A stretch of 64,000 bases of DNA, from contig JABTUP010000015.1 in assembly GCA_015075325.1 (NCBI GenBank), positions 25,381-89,380 of the forward strand, written 5' to 3'. Positions 26,243 through 33,974 of this stretch are shown here, piece after piece. Below the pieces are notes generated by a model that saw nothing but the letters and a program-made list of their open reading frames with translations, did no database searches and was not told where the DNA came from. Made by a program: the position numbers and the translations under genes. Source of the stretch: Flavobacteriales bacterium (GTDB lineage Bacteria > Bacteroidota > Bacteroidia > Flavobacteriales_E > Vicingaceae). The number at the start of each line of letters is the position of its first letter. Positions within the stretch are counted from its first letter, which is position 1.

Positions 26243-27418
26243 TTAGTTTAATCTTTCTTGTTCCAAAATCAATCCCTCTGCAAACTTTCTTGTTTCCTCA
26301 TCAGTTTTAACATAATCCTCATAAGTAGGTTGTTGAATAAAGGGAACGCTATTTACACACTTTTCGTTGATGTCGGCTATATCCAAAAACTTTATTTTAT
26401 CTTTTAAAAATGCATCCACAGCAACTTCGTTGGCAGCATTTAAAATGCAAGCCAAATTACCACCTTTCTCTAATGCATAGTATGCCAGTTTAAGGTTTTT
26501 AAAAGTTTCCTGGTCTGGTTTTTCAAAAGTAAGGCTTGGATAATCCATAAAATTAAATCGTGGCGATTTTGATGTAAATCGGTATGGATAAGTTAACGCA
26601 TATTGTATCGGCAATTTCATGTCGGGCAAACCCATTTGAGCTTTCATGCTTCCATCTTCAAATTGCACCAACGAATGAACGATGGATTGGGGATGAACAA
26701 TTACATCAATTTGTTCGGGTTTTAGGTTAAACAACCATTTGGCTTCAATCACTTCCAATCCTTTATTCATCAATGTTGCAGAATCGATGGTAATTTTTGC
26801 ACCCATCGTCCAGTTAGGATGTTTTAACGCTTGTTCTTTGGTAATGTTTTGCAACTCGGCTCTTTTTTTACCTCTAAACGGACCACCAGAAGCTGTTAAG
26901 TAAATTTTCTCAATAGGATTTAAGAGTTCGCCAACCAAACATTGAAAAATAGCAGAATGTTCAGAATCAACAGGGTAAATATGTACTCCATTTTCAGTAG
27001 CTAATTTGGTAATTAGTTCACCAGCAACCACTAAGGTTTCTTTGTTGGCTAAAGCAATGGTTTTTTTGGCTTTTATCGCATTGATGGTTGGTAATAATCC
27101 AGCATAACCAACTAATGCAGTAAGCACAATGTCGATTTCTTTCATTTCTACCACTTGAGCAAGAGCATCTTTTCCGGTGTAGGTTTTTATATCGTGTTGC
27201 CAAAGTGCATCAGCAACTTTTTGGTATTGAGTTTCATCAATAATAACAACCGCATTGGGTTTGAATTTAATGGCTTGCTCAATTAATAAATCGGCTTTGG
27301 TGTTAGTTGTTAAAACTTCCACCTGAAATTCATTTGCATGTTCTTCAATAACCTCTAAAGCTTGTGTTCCAATAGAGCCTGTTGAGCCTAAAATTGCTAT
27401 TTTCTTTTTCTCTTGCAT
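26243..27418 (-). CDS. dxr: 1-deoxy-D-xylulose 5-phosphate reductoisomerase
   Basis: The ATG at 27416-27418 gives a 391-residue enzyme of normal length. A 7-residue GTG extension is possible but would lie in repeat DNA. Motifs are the NADPH loop ILGSTGSIGTQALEVI (about 8-23), IALANKETLVVAGE (about 120-133), PVDSEHSAIFQ and TASGGPFRGK, which hold metal- and substrate-binding residues. It converts DXP to MEP, the committed step of the non-mevalonate isoprenoid pathway, feeding products such as the polyprenyl diphosphates made by the synthase at 53809. Its upstream region consists of inverted-repeat elements (27426-27623). Confidence 0.97.
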   Translation of the reverse strand: MQEKKKIAILGSTGSIGTQALEVIEEHANEFQVEVLTTNTKADLLIEQAIKFKPNAVVIIDETQYQKVADALWQHDIKTYTGKDALAQVVEMKEIDIVLTALVGYAGLLPTINAIKAKKTIALANKETLVVAGELITKLATENGVHIYPVDSEHSAIFQCLVGELLNPIEKIYLTASGGPFRGKKRAELQNITKEQALKHPNWTMGAKITIDSATLMNKGLEVIEAKWLFNLKPEQIDVIVHPQSIVHSLVQFEDGSMKAQMGLPDMKLPIQYALTYPYRFTSKSPRFNFMDYPSLTFEKPDQETFKNLKLAYYALEKGGNLACILNAANEVAVDAFLKDKIKFLDIADINEKCVNSVPFIQQPTYEDYVKTDEETRKFAEGLILEQERLN

Positions 27419-27425
27419 TTGTTCT

Positions 27426-27522
27426 GACACGAATTGCACTAATTTTTATTTATTTTCTTACAACCTTATTTAACATGAATTACATTATCTTTTTTACGTT
27501 TTTAATTGGTGAAATTAGTGTC
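27426..27522. repeat. ORF-less inverted-repeat element, copy 1
   Basis: GACACGAATTGCACTAATTT at 27426-27445 is matched, inverted, by AATTGGTGAAATTAGTGTC at 27504-27522. The interior is AT-rich and non-coding. It lies immediately upstream of dxr. The whole unit is repeated with changes 108 bp further along (27534-27623). Confidence 0.8.
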
Positions 27523-27533
27523 TGTTTTGATTT

Positions 27534-27623
27534 GAAACGAATTGCACTAATTTTTAATTTATTCTCCTATAACTTCTTAACACAAATTGCATTATTTTTT
27601 GTTTAATTGGTGAATTTAGTGTC
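27534..27623. repeat. ORF-less inverted-repeat element, copy 2
   Basis: A diverged direct repeat of the unit at 27426-27522: it starts GAAACGAATTGCACTAATTT and ends AATTGGTGAATTTAGTGTC. Internal words such as AAATTGCATTA and TTTAATTGGTGAA are shared. It lies between copy 1 and the GxxExxY cassette. Confidence 0.78.
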
Positions 27624-27634
27624 TATTCTTTTTG

Positions 27635-28065
27635 GACACAAATTACACGAATTATTCTTTAAAGGACAATACGTCGATATTCAAGCGAATCTTTTCCAAA
27701 ATTGATAATTAATCCAACTCTTAATTTCGATGCTGCTAAATAATTTAATGTTTGGCCAATATGGGCATCACAAATTGATTCACAACTTTTAATTTCTAAA
27801 ATAATTTTATCAAACATCACAAAATCAGCATAAAAATTGTGTTTTAGAATAATATCTTTGTATTGAATTTGGAATTCTTTTTCTCTATTAAATTGATAAT
27901 TTCTTGATTTACACTCATATTCAAGTGCATCTTTGTAAACAATTTCGGAGAACCCTTTTCCTAAAATACGATGAATTTCCATACACATCCCAACCAAATC
28001 GTAAACTTCTTCCTTGTATAATAAATCATTCATTAGTTAAAGCAATAATTTGTGAAATTCGTGTC
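27635..28065. mobile_element. Candidate compact mobile cassette: GxxExxY gene bounded by inverted repeats
   Basis: The left arm (27635-27660, starting GACACAAATTACACGAATT) and the right arm (28039-28065, whose complement starts GACACGAATTTCACAAATT) match at about 22 of 26 positions with one base inserted. The enclosed ORF (27659-28033) fits exactly: its stop codon overlaps the left arm and its start codon lies 5 bp from the right arm. The same arms bound ORF-less elements at 27426, 27534 and 24514. No transposase is present, and no clear target-site duplication was found. Mobility is inference. Confidence 0.6.
27659..28033 (-). CDS. GxxExxY family protein (PD-(D/E)XK nuclease-like)
   Basis: The 124-residue protein has the defining motif G27-F-S-E30-I-V-Y33 after MEIHRILGKG. 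A PD-(D/E)XK-like set follows: D70 in FYADFVMF, then E80 and K82 in ILEIKS. The Q-x3-Y region GQTLNYLAAS and LRVGLIINFG are typical of the family. Length matches the family (about 120-130). Biochemical function is not established; the fold suggests nucleic-acid cleavage or binding. The gene fills the interior of an inverted-repeat cassette and lies between dxr and the VWA gene in the same orientation. Confidence 0.93.
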   Translation of the reverse strand: MNDLLYKEEVYDLVGMCMEIHRILGKGFSEIVYKDALEYECKSRNYQFNREKEFQIQYKDIILKHNFYADFVMFDKIILEIKSCESICDAHIGQTLNYLAASKLRVGLIINFGKDSLEYRRIVL

Positions 28066-28067
28066 AA

Positions 28068-29396
28068 TTAGTTTTTCTTTCTCGATTTTGCCTTAATCTC
28101 ATTCATTAGCACGGCTTTTGCCTGAGCAAATGTTTCGATGTGCAAATAATTACCTCCTCCAGCTTCTGCCATTGCAGTCATTGATGAAACTGTCCATTTT
28201 TCGTTTTTAACCCCTAAAACCGATAACGAAACTCCTTTTTTGTAATTTGCGGTAACATCGTTTAAAATGGTTTTATCGCTTTTTTCTAAATTAAAAGCAC
28301 CATCGGTTGCAATAATTACTTGATTGTTGGCATCTTTCATAAAATTATCGCGAGCAACCTGATATGCCTTTTTAATTCCTTTTGCTCCAGCAGTATATCC
28401 ACCTGCAGTTAAATCTTGTATCAATTGAGTAATTTTTGCTTTATCGGTAACGTATTCCGATTCTAAAATTACGTCGGTAGAACTTGCATAGGTTACAATT
28501 GCCAACTTATCTATAGGTCTTAATCCGTTTAGCAATTCAATCATCGAAGCTTTTAAAACATCCATTCTTCCTTTTTGTTTCATTGAAACAGAAACGTCAA
28601 TTAAAAACACCACATTATTTGGGGCGTATAAATTAACTGGAAGTTCTGCTGTTGAAACAGTATCAGCTGGCTCAGGAATAATTTCAGGTTCAATTAGTTT
28701 AGGTTCTTCTTTTGCTAAAATCTCTTCTTTGGTTGGTTCTCCTAATTCAAATTGAATGGAGTTATTTTTATAATCCAATAAAAAATCGGATTCTTTACTT
28801 CCATAATCATCGGCTGTTACCACAAGATAATAGTTGTCTAATTTTAAGTTTTGAAGAACTTCTCCCAATTTGTCTGTGGCAACTCTTTTGTAAACCAAAC
28901 CATCCCAAATTATCTCAACCGTAGCATTTTTAATTGGTTTTTTAGTATTGATATCAACCACAGTAATTTTTAAATCGGCACGTTCTTCTGTTGGTTTTAC
29001 TATTTGAACAAAATCTGGGGGAGTTAGCGATTCGTTTACATCAAAAGTTAAAGCGTTTCCCTCAATGGTTAATGTAATAGGTTCGTTGTTAACACTTACC
29101 CAAATAGGCACATCTTGTTTAAAAGCACCTTTTCGTTTTGGTGTGTATTTTATTCGAACAGTAATAGAACTATCAGGTTCGATGGTTTTTTTTGAAAATC
29201 GAGAGCTTATGCCATAAGGTTCTTCAATACGAACAATGTTTGCAGCTACCTTGCCTGCATTGGTAAGCGTAAAATCGAAATACTTTTTATCTTCTTTGTT
29301 GATGTCGCCAAGATTGTGATAAGAAGTATTAAACACAATTTGTGAAAAAGATGTTTGAAACAGAACAATAAGTAAAATTGAAAATAAACTACGCAT
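28068..29396 (-). CDS. Secreted DUF1573 / VWA domain protein
   Basis: The 442-residue protein has a signal peptide (about 1-18). A DUF1573 Ig-like domain (about 20-115) contains NTSYHNLGDINKEDKKYFDF. A short Cna-B/PEGA-like region (about 140-215, ITVVDINTKKPIKNATVEI) follows. The C-terminal von Willebrand factor A domain (about 255-430) has an intact metal-ion-dependent adhesion site (DVSVS) and the downstream IATDGAFN. Such proteins mediate protein-protein contacts at the envelope; the partner is unknown. Its stop lies 3 bp from the right arm of the GxxExxY cassette. Confidence 0.92.
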   Translation of the reverse strand: MRSLFSILLIVLFQTSFSQIVFNTSYHNLGDINKEDKKYFDFTLTNAGKVAANIVRIEEPYGISSRFSKKTIEPDSSITVRIKYTPKRKGAFKQDVPIWVSVNNEPITLTIEGNALTFDVNESLTPPDFVQIVKPTEERADLKITVVDINTKKPIKNATVEIIWDGLVYKRVATDKLGEVLQNLKLDNYYLVVTADDYGSKESDFLLDYKNNSIQFELGEPTKEEILAKEEPKLIEPEIIPEPADTVSTAELPVNLYAPNNVVFLIDVSVSMKQKGRMDVLKASMIELLNGLRPIDKLAIVTYASSTDVILESEYVTDKAKITQLIQDLTAGGYTAGAKGIKKAYQVARDNFMKDANNQVIIATDGAFNLEKSDKTILNDVTANYKKGVSLSVLGVKNEKWTVSSMTAMAEAGGGNYLHIETFAQAKAVLMNEIKAKSRKKN

Positions 29397-29634
29397 GCTT
29401 ACCTTTTTAAATTTAAAGGGGTTGTACCAAAATTATTGCCAAAATTAAGGTAAAATTATAGCTGTTCGAGTTTTTGTTGAACGACTTATTAACTTTGTTA
29501 TTAAACTACTTTTTTAATGAGGAAAATCTACTAGCATTATTTTTTTTGGATAATAATTTCAAGAAAGAATACAATAATCAAACAGGTTGTTTTTTAATTC
29601 TTCTAATTTGGAGATATCTTTCAAAAGATTATAT

Positions 29635-29677
29635 AAAGAAAAACCCAACAACAAGTTAATGTTACTGGGTTTTTTTG
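29635..29677 (-). terminator. Terminator of the CAT-anticodon tRNA
   Basis: AAAAACCCA (29639-29647) pairs with TGGGTTTTT (29666-29674). Reading on the minus strand, the hairpin begins directly after the tRNA 3' end and is followed by a T-rich run. In the 281 bp between the VWA start and the tRNA I see nothing else supportable. Confidence 0.85.
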
Positions 29678-29751
29678 TGGGCCCACTTGGAATCGAACCA
29701 AGCACCTACTGATTATGAGTCAGTTGCTCTAACCGAATGAGCTATAGGCCC
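29678..29751 (-). tRNA. tRNA with CAT anticodon (tRNA-Met, or tRNA-Ile2 if lysidinylated)
   Basis: A 74 nt cloverleaf: acceptor GGGCCTA/TGGGCCC, D-arm around AGCTCATTCGGTTAGAGC, anticodon stem ACTGA/TCAGT with loop CTCATAA, and T-arm CTTGG-TTCGATT-CCAAG. Anticodon CAT. CCA is not encoded. It looks like an elongator-type tRNA rather than an initiator because the first acceptor pair is a normal G-C. A CAT anticodon modified by TilS would instead read AUA; sequence alone does not settle this. Confidence 0.93.
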
Positions 29752-29828
29752 TTTTGTATTTGCATACAAAATTGAGGTTGCAATTTTACGTAATTGTTAT
29801 TTAATTAGCAATAAATAGCCGTACTATT

Positions 29829-30404
29829 TTATTTTTTTAAAAACGCAATCAATTTTTTTGTTGCAATTGCCCTGTGGCTCATGGTGTTTTTAATATCTAA
29901 ACTCATTTCTGAATAGGTTTTGTTGTAGCCTTTTGGCATAAAAATAGGGTCGTAGCCAAAGCCTTCAGAACCACTTTTGGCATGGGTAATTTCACCTTCA
30001 ACAATTCCTTCAAAACAAGTTGTTTTTCCATCAATAATTAATGCAATAACTGTTTTAAAACGAGCATTTCTATTCGATACATTTTTCAGTTTATCTAAAA
30101 CTTTGTTCATGTTCATTTCTGGATTTTTCTCTTCACCAGCATAACGTGCCGAATAAATTCCTGGTTCGCCGTTTAGTGCTTCAATTTCTAATCCAGTATC
30201 ATCAGCAAAACAATTGTATCCATAATTTTCATAAACATATTGTGCTTTTTGAATGGCATTGCCTTCAATAGTGTCAGAAGTTTCTGGAATATCTTCAAAA
30301 CATTGAATATCTTCCAAACTCAATATTTCTAGCGAATTGTTGAGTAAATGTTTTATTTCTTTAATTTTATTTTTGTTATTTGTAGCAAAAACTAATTTCA
30401 TCAT
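29829..30404 (-). CDS. rdgB: XTP/dITP diphosphatase (RdgB/HAM1 family)
   Basis: The 191-residue protein begins KLVFATNNKNKIKEIKHLL, the HAM1 nucleotide-binding motif. It continues with DDTGLEIEALNGEPGIYSAR (about 67-86) and ends with GYDPIFMPKGYNKTYSEM and SHRAIATKKL. It hydrolyses non-canonical purine triphosphates (XTP, ITP, dITP) to monophosphates and so prevents their incorporation into nucleic acids. Two adjacent ATG codons offer alternative starts. The divergent aminotransferase gene starts only 2 bp away. Confidence 0.97.
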   Translation of the reverse strand: MMKLVFATNNKNKIKEIKHLLNNSLEILSLEDIQCFEDIPETSDTIEGNAIQKAQYVYENYGYNCFADDTGLEIEALNGEPGIYSARYAGEEKNPEMNMNKVLDKLKNVSNRNARFKTVIALIIDGKTTCFEGIVEGEITHAKSGSEGFGYDPIFMPKGYNKTYSEMSLDIKNTMSHRAIATKKLIAFLKK

Positions 30405-30406
30405 AA

Positions 30407-31531
30407 TTGAATATACCTTTTAATATACCTTTTATTTCGGGCAACGAAGTTACTTACATTAATGAGGTAATTCGAGAAAATGTTTTTTCTTCGCCAGGAA
30501 AATTTGCAAAAAAATGTGAGAAAGAATTAGCAAAAATTACAGGATGTGATGAAATTCGCCTAACCACAAGCTGCACATCAGCACTTGAGCTTGCCGCTTT
30601 AGCAATAGATATAAAAGTTGGCGACGAAGTAATATTACCCTCCTTTACCTTTGTGTCATCAGCAAATGCATTTGCTTTAAGAGGTGCAAAATTGGTTTTT
30701 ATTGACATCAACCCCAAAACCATGTGTTTAGATGAAATGTTGCTTGAAAAAGCACTAACAAAAAACACAAAAGCAGTTGTCTTGGTACATTATGCTGGTT
30801 TAACTGAAAACATTGAAAAAGTAGTTGAGTTTTGTAAAATCAATAACATTTTTTTAATCGAAGATGCTGCTCAAAGTATTGATTCGTATTACAATAATAA
30901 ACACTTAGGAACATTCGGCGATTTAGGTTGTTTTAGTTTTCACGATACAAAAAATGTTCACTGTGGCGAAGGTGGAGCTATTTTAGTGAACAACAAAAGC
31001 TTATTAAAAAAAGTAGAAATAATTTTAGAAAAAGGAACCAACAGAGCCGAATTTTTAGCAGGAAAAATTGAAAATTACACTTGGAAAAGCTTTGGTTCGA
31101 GTTATGGATTAAGTGAGATAAATTCGGCTTTTTTATATGCACAACTTCAGGAATTAAAAACGGTTACAAAAAAACGCAAAGAACTCTATGAGTTATACCA
31201 AAAAACCCTTCAACCTTTAAAACAAAAAGGATTAATTGATTTTCCTGAGACTACAAATAACCATAATGCACATATATTTTTCATTAAAGTTGAAAGTAAA
31301 AAAGTAAGAAATGACCTAATTAATTACTTAAAAAAATCAGGAATTAGTGCCTACTTTCATTACTCACCATTGCATTTAAGTGAAATGGGTAAACAGTTTG
31401 ATTTTATAAATTCAGGAAATGATTTTAGTAAGTTAGAAAGCGAACGAATGATAAGGTTGCCTTTGTATTACCAGCTAGGAATAGAACAAGTGGAGTTGGT
31501 TGTTGAAGGAATTATACAATTCTATAATTAG
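30407..31531 (+). CDS. DegT/DnrJ/EryC1/StrS aminotransferase (sugar transaminase, WecE-like)
   Basis: The 374-residue PLP enzyme has LTTSCTSALELAALA near residues 48-62 and LPSFTFVSSANAF. EDAAQSIDS is the cofactor ring-stacking region. The PLP lysine is in SFHDTKNVHCGEGGA (about 180-194). The pattern is closest to dTDP-4-amino-4,6-dideoxygalactose transaminase, which aminates a nucleotide-linked 4-keto sugar. The start is a TTG at 30407, because conserved sequence begins at once and no ATG is nearby. It opens the polysaccharide locus and lies 2 bp upstream of the polymerase-like gene. Confidence 0.94.
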   Translation: MNIPFNIPFISGNEVTYINEVIRENVFSSPGKFAKKCEKELAKITGCDEIRLTTSCTSALELAALAIDIKVGDEVILPSFTFVSSANAFALRGAKLVFIDINPKTMCLDEMLLEKALTKNTKAVVLVHYAGLTENIEKVVEFCKINNIFLIEDAAQSIDSYYNNKHLGTFGDLGCFSFHDTKNVHCGEGGAILVNNKSLLKKVEIILEKGTNRAEFLAGKIENYTWKSFGSSYGLSEINSAFLYAQLQELKTVTKKRKELYELYQKTLQPLKQKGLIDFPETTNNHNAHIFFIKVESKKVRNDLINYLKKSGISAYFHYSPLHLSEMGKQFDFINSGNDFSKLESERMIRLPLYYQLGIEQVELVVEGIIQFYN

Positions 31532-31533
31532 AA

Positions 31534-32913
31534 ATGGAATCATTATTAAGATATTTTGAAATTCGATTAGATTTGTATGATTTAACATTAGCTTTTATAT
31601 ACTTTATCTTTATTTATATTTTAGCTTTTACTTATAAAAGGATTAAACAGAAAAAAAACCCTGAGTATAAATACTTCATATTAGCTCTATCCTTAAAGGT
31701 TTTCGGAGGGATGATGTTTGCTATTCTTACTATTTTCTACTATAAAGGAGGGGATTCGATGGGTTATTATCACGGAGCAGTTTGTTTGTCTGATGAAATA
31801 TTAAATAATCCTTCATCAGGAATTAAAATTCTATTTTCTGAATTCAATCCTCATCTCTCTATGTATTTAGCACCTGCAGAATCTGCTTATTTTATGAATG
31901 TTAATGATTTAGATATTTTAACCATGATTAAAATAACTACTGTTATCAATTTACTTGGTTTATACTCATATGGAGCAACAACAGTAATTTTTTCAGCTAT
32001 TTCATTTGTTGGAATTTGGATGGCATACTCTAATCTTTGTAAGTTATATCCAAAATATAGTGGTTATTTGATGGTAAGTTTCTTTATGATTCCATCAATA
32101 ATTTTTTGGGGATCTGGAGTGTTAAAAGATACAGTAACTATGAGCTGTATGGGATGGTTGATTTATTGTTTTTCAAATATTTTTATTTTTAAAAGAAAAA
32201 TAATCATTAGCATATTAATTACGATTATTGCTTCAATCTTAATTATTCGCTTGAAGCCATATATTTTATATATTTTACTCCCTTGTTTATTAATTTGGGG
32301 GCAAACCAATTTAAAAAATTTAATTAAAGGAAGTTTTATTCGAATTATATTAATTCCACTTATCGTTATTTCAATAGGTATTAGTACTTTTTTTGTGTTA
32401 CAAAAAATATCAATTGGTGCTGGTAAATATGATATCAATAAACTTCAAAACACACTTGAGGGGTTTCAGTCTTGGCATGGTTATCTTAATAACACATTAG
32501 ATCAATCAGGCTACTCGTTAGGAGAAATTGAGTTTTCTCCATTGGGTTATTTAAAAGTTGCTCCATCTGCTTTTAATGTAACATTTTTTAGACCTTATCT
32601 ATGGGAGATAAGGAATGTTCCTACTTTAATTGGAGCAATTGAAAGCTTATTAGTTTTACTATTCTTTTTATACTTATTGTTAAAGTTAAGAACTCAATTT
32701 TTTATAATTATATTTAAGAACAAAGATATTTTGTTTATGATGATTTTTTCATTTATTTTCGGAATAGTAGTTGGGGTTAGCTCCTATAATTTTGGTGCAT
32801 TATCTAGGTACAAAATGCCTGCACAACTATTGTTTGTTACAGCTCTTTTTTTAATATTTAATATTGCAAGAGACGAAAAAAAAGACATTGCGAAACCAAT
32901 GAATTTTATTTAA
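31534..32913 (+). CDS. Polytopic membrane protein, probable polysaccharide polymerase (Wzy-like)
   Basis: The 459-residue protein has about ten hydrophobic segments and a large central loop (about 285-350, with SIGAGKYDINKLQNTLEGFQ). No catalytic signature is seen. The topology and place between a sugar aminotransferase and glycosyltransferases fit an O-antigen or capsule polymerase, which are poorly conserved in sequence. It starts 2 bp after the aminotransferase stop, suggesting coupling. Its 3' end overlaps the convergent glycosyltransferase by 8 bp. An O-acetyltransferase or unrelated membrane protein is the alternative. Confidence 0.7.
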   Translation: MESLLRYFEIRLDLYDLTLAFIYFIFIYILAFTYKRIKQKKNPEYKYFILALSLKVFGGMMFAILTIFYYKGGDSMGYYHGAVCLSDEILNNPSSGIKILFSEFNPHLSMYLAPAESAYFMNVNDLDILTMIKITTVINLLGLYSYGATTVIFSAISFVGIWMAYSNLCKLYPKYSGYLMVSFFMIPSIIFWGSGVLKDTVTMSCMGWLIYCFSNIFIFKRKIIISILITIIASILIIRLKPYILYILLPCLLIWGQTNLKNLIKGSFIRIILIPLIVISIGISTFFVLQKISIGAGKYDINKLQNTLEGFQSWHGYLNNTLDQSGYSLGEIEFSPLGYLKVAPSAFNVTFFRPYLWEIRNVPTLIGAIESLLVLLFFLYLLLKLRTQFFIIIFKNKDILFMMIFSFIFGIVVGVSSYNFGALSRYKMPAQLLFVTALFLIFNIARDEKKDIAKPMNFI

Positions 32914-33973
32914 ATAAAGAGAGGAAATAGTCTTTATTTGCAACAACAGAGTATTTTTTAATAACGGTTTGTCTTCCCGCTTTTCCAAGTTTTACCCTTA
33001 GGTCTTCTGATAAAATCAACGATTCGAGTTTAGCAAACCATTCTTCATTGGAGTTAGCTAAAAATCCATTTACACCATCTTGAATAATTTCAGTATTAAC
33101 CCCAACAGGCGACATGATGGTTGGTATTTCTAAAGCCATATATTGTAATCCTTTTAATCCACACTTACCATTAGCCCACTCATCATCTGGCAAAGGCATA
33201 ATGCCAATATCAAAAGTTGATAAATCTCTTATTTCTGTTTCTTTATTCCAGGCTATTCCTTTAATTGATAAATCCTCATTAACATAATTAGCATCTCCAA
33301 TAACTTTGAACTCAATCAGATTACCAAATTTATTTTTTAATTCTTTTAAAAAAGGTAGTGCATATTCAAAATGCTGAATGGTAGTGATGCTTCCGCTCCA
33401 ACCTATGGTTACTTTGTCATTTTTTGGAGAAGAGTTTTTATAATATTCATTTGTATCAATAGTTGTAGGAATAATAACAACATTTTTGTTGTACTTCAAT
33501 GCATAGTTTGCTAAATATTCGTTTCCTGCAATAACTAAATAAGAACACTTAATAATTTTAGAAGTTTTGTTAGGATTCTTGAGCCAAACAAAAGTTTTAT
33601 TTGCTTCAGAAACATTTTGTAGCCAAATCGAGTCATCAAAATCAAATATTACTTTAGCTCCTGATTTGGCAAATCGACGTTCGAAAAAGCTAGTGCCTAA
33701 CATGAAACATTCTCTTTGAATAAAAATAATATCGTTTTCTTTTATTTGATTTAATTCTCGTAATCGCTTAAAGAAACTCTTTATAACAATATATGCCTTG
33801 ACAAATATTTTTCCATTTGAATAAAAGATCTTATCGTCATATTCATTCAATAAATAAGAAAATTCATATTCGATATCTTCATTGTTAAAAAATTGAAGAT
33901 ATTGCTCAAATCTAAATCGTTGACTAGGTGATCGATTTGGTCGGTGAAGAGTTAAGAATAAGATTTTTTTCAT
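32906..33973 (-). CDS. Glycosyltransferase family 4 (GT-B)
   Basis: The 355-residue protein starts KKILFLTLHRPNRSPSQRFR and has DFDDSIWLQ (about 119-127). The C-terminal donor-binding half has VTIGWSGSITT and the stretch MALEIPTIMSPVGVNTEII (about 277-295) followed by GVNGFLA. This resembles WbuB-like group 1 glycosyltransferases that build O-antigen or capsule repeat units. Its start lies 1 bp after the stop of the epimerase gene, so they are co-transcribed. Donor sugar is not predictable. Confidence 0.92.
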   Translation of the reverse strand: MKKILFLTLHRPNRSPSQRFRFEQYLQFFNNEDIEYEFSYLLNEYDDKIFYSNGKIFVKAYIVIKSFFKRLRELNQIKENDIIFIQRECFMLGTSFFERRFAKSGAKVIFDFDDSIWLQNVSEANKTFVWLKNPNKTSKIIKCSYLVIAGNEYLANYALKYNKNVVIIPTTIDTNEYYKNSSPKNDKVTIGWSGSITTIQHFEYALPFLKELKNKFGNLIEFKVIGDANYVNEDLSIKGIAWNKETEIRDLSTFDIGIMPLPDDEWANGKCGLKGLQYMALEIPTIMSPVGVNTEIIQDGVNGFLANSNEEWFAKLESLILSEDLRVKLGKAGRQTVIKKYSVVANKDYFLSLFK

Positions 33974-33974
33974 C

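Noticed and set aside
27382..27606. 74-codon plus-strand frame between dxr and the GxxExxY gene
   Set aside because: It runs through the dxr start and two inverted-repeat elements; composition is Phe/Leu/Ile-rich noise from AT repeats.
27426..27623. Possible CRISPR-like repeats near the GxxExxY gene
   Set aside because: The repeat is the whole 90-108 bp unit with inverted ends, not short repeats with spacers.
29474..29659. 61-codon plus-strand frame between the VWA gene and the tRNA
   Set aside because: It needs a TTG start, overlaps the tRNA terminator and has no recognisable sequence.
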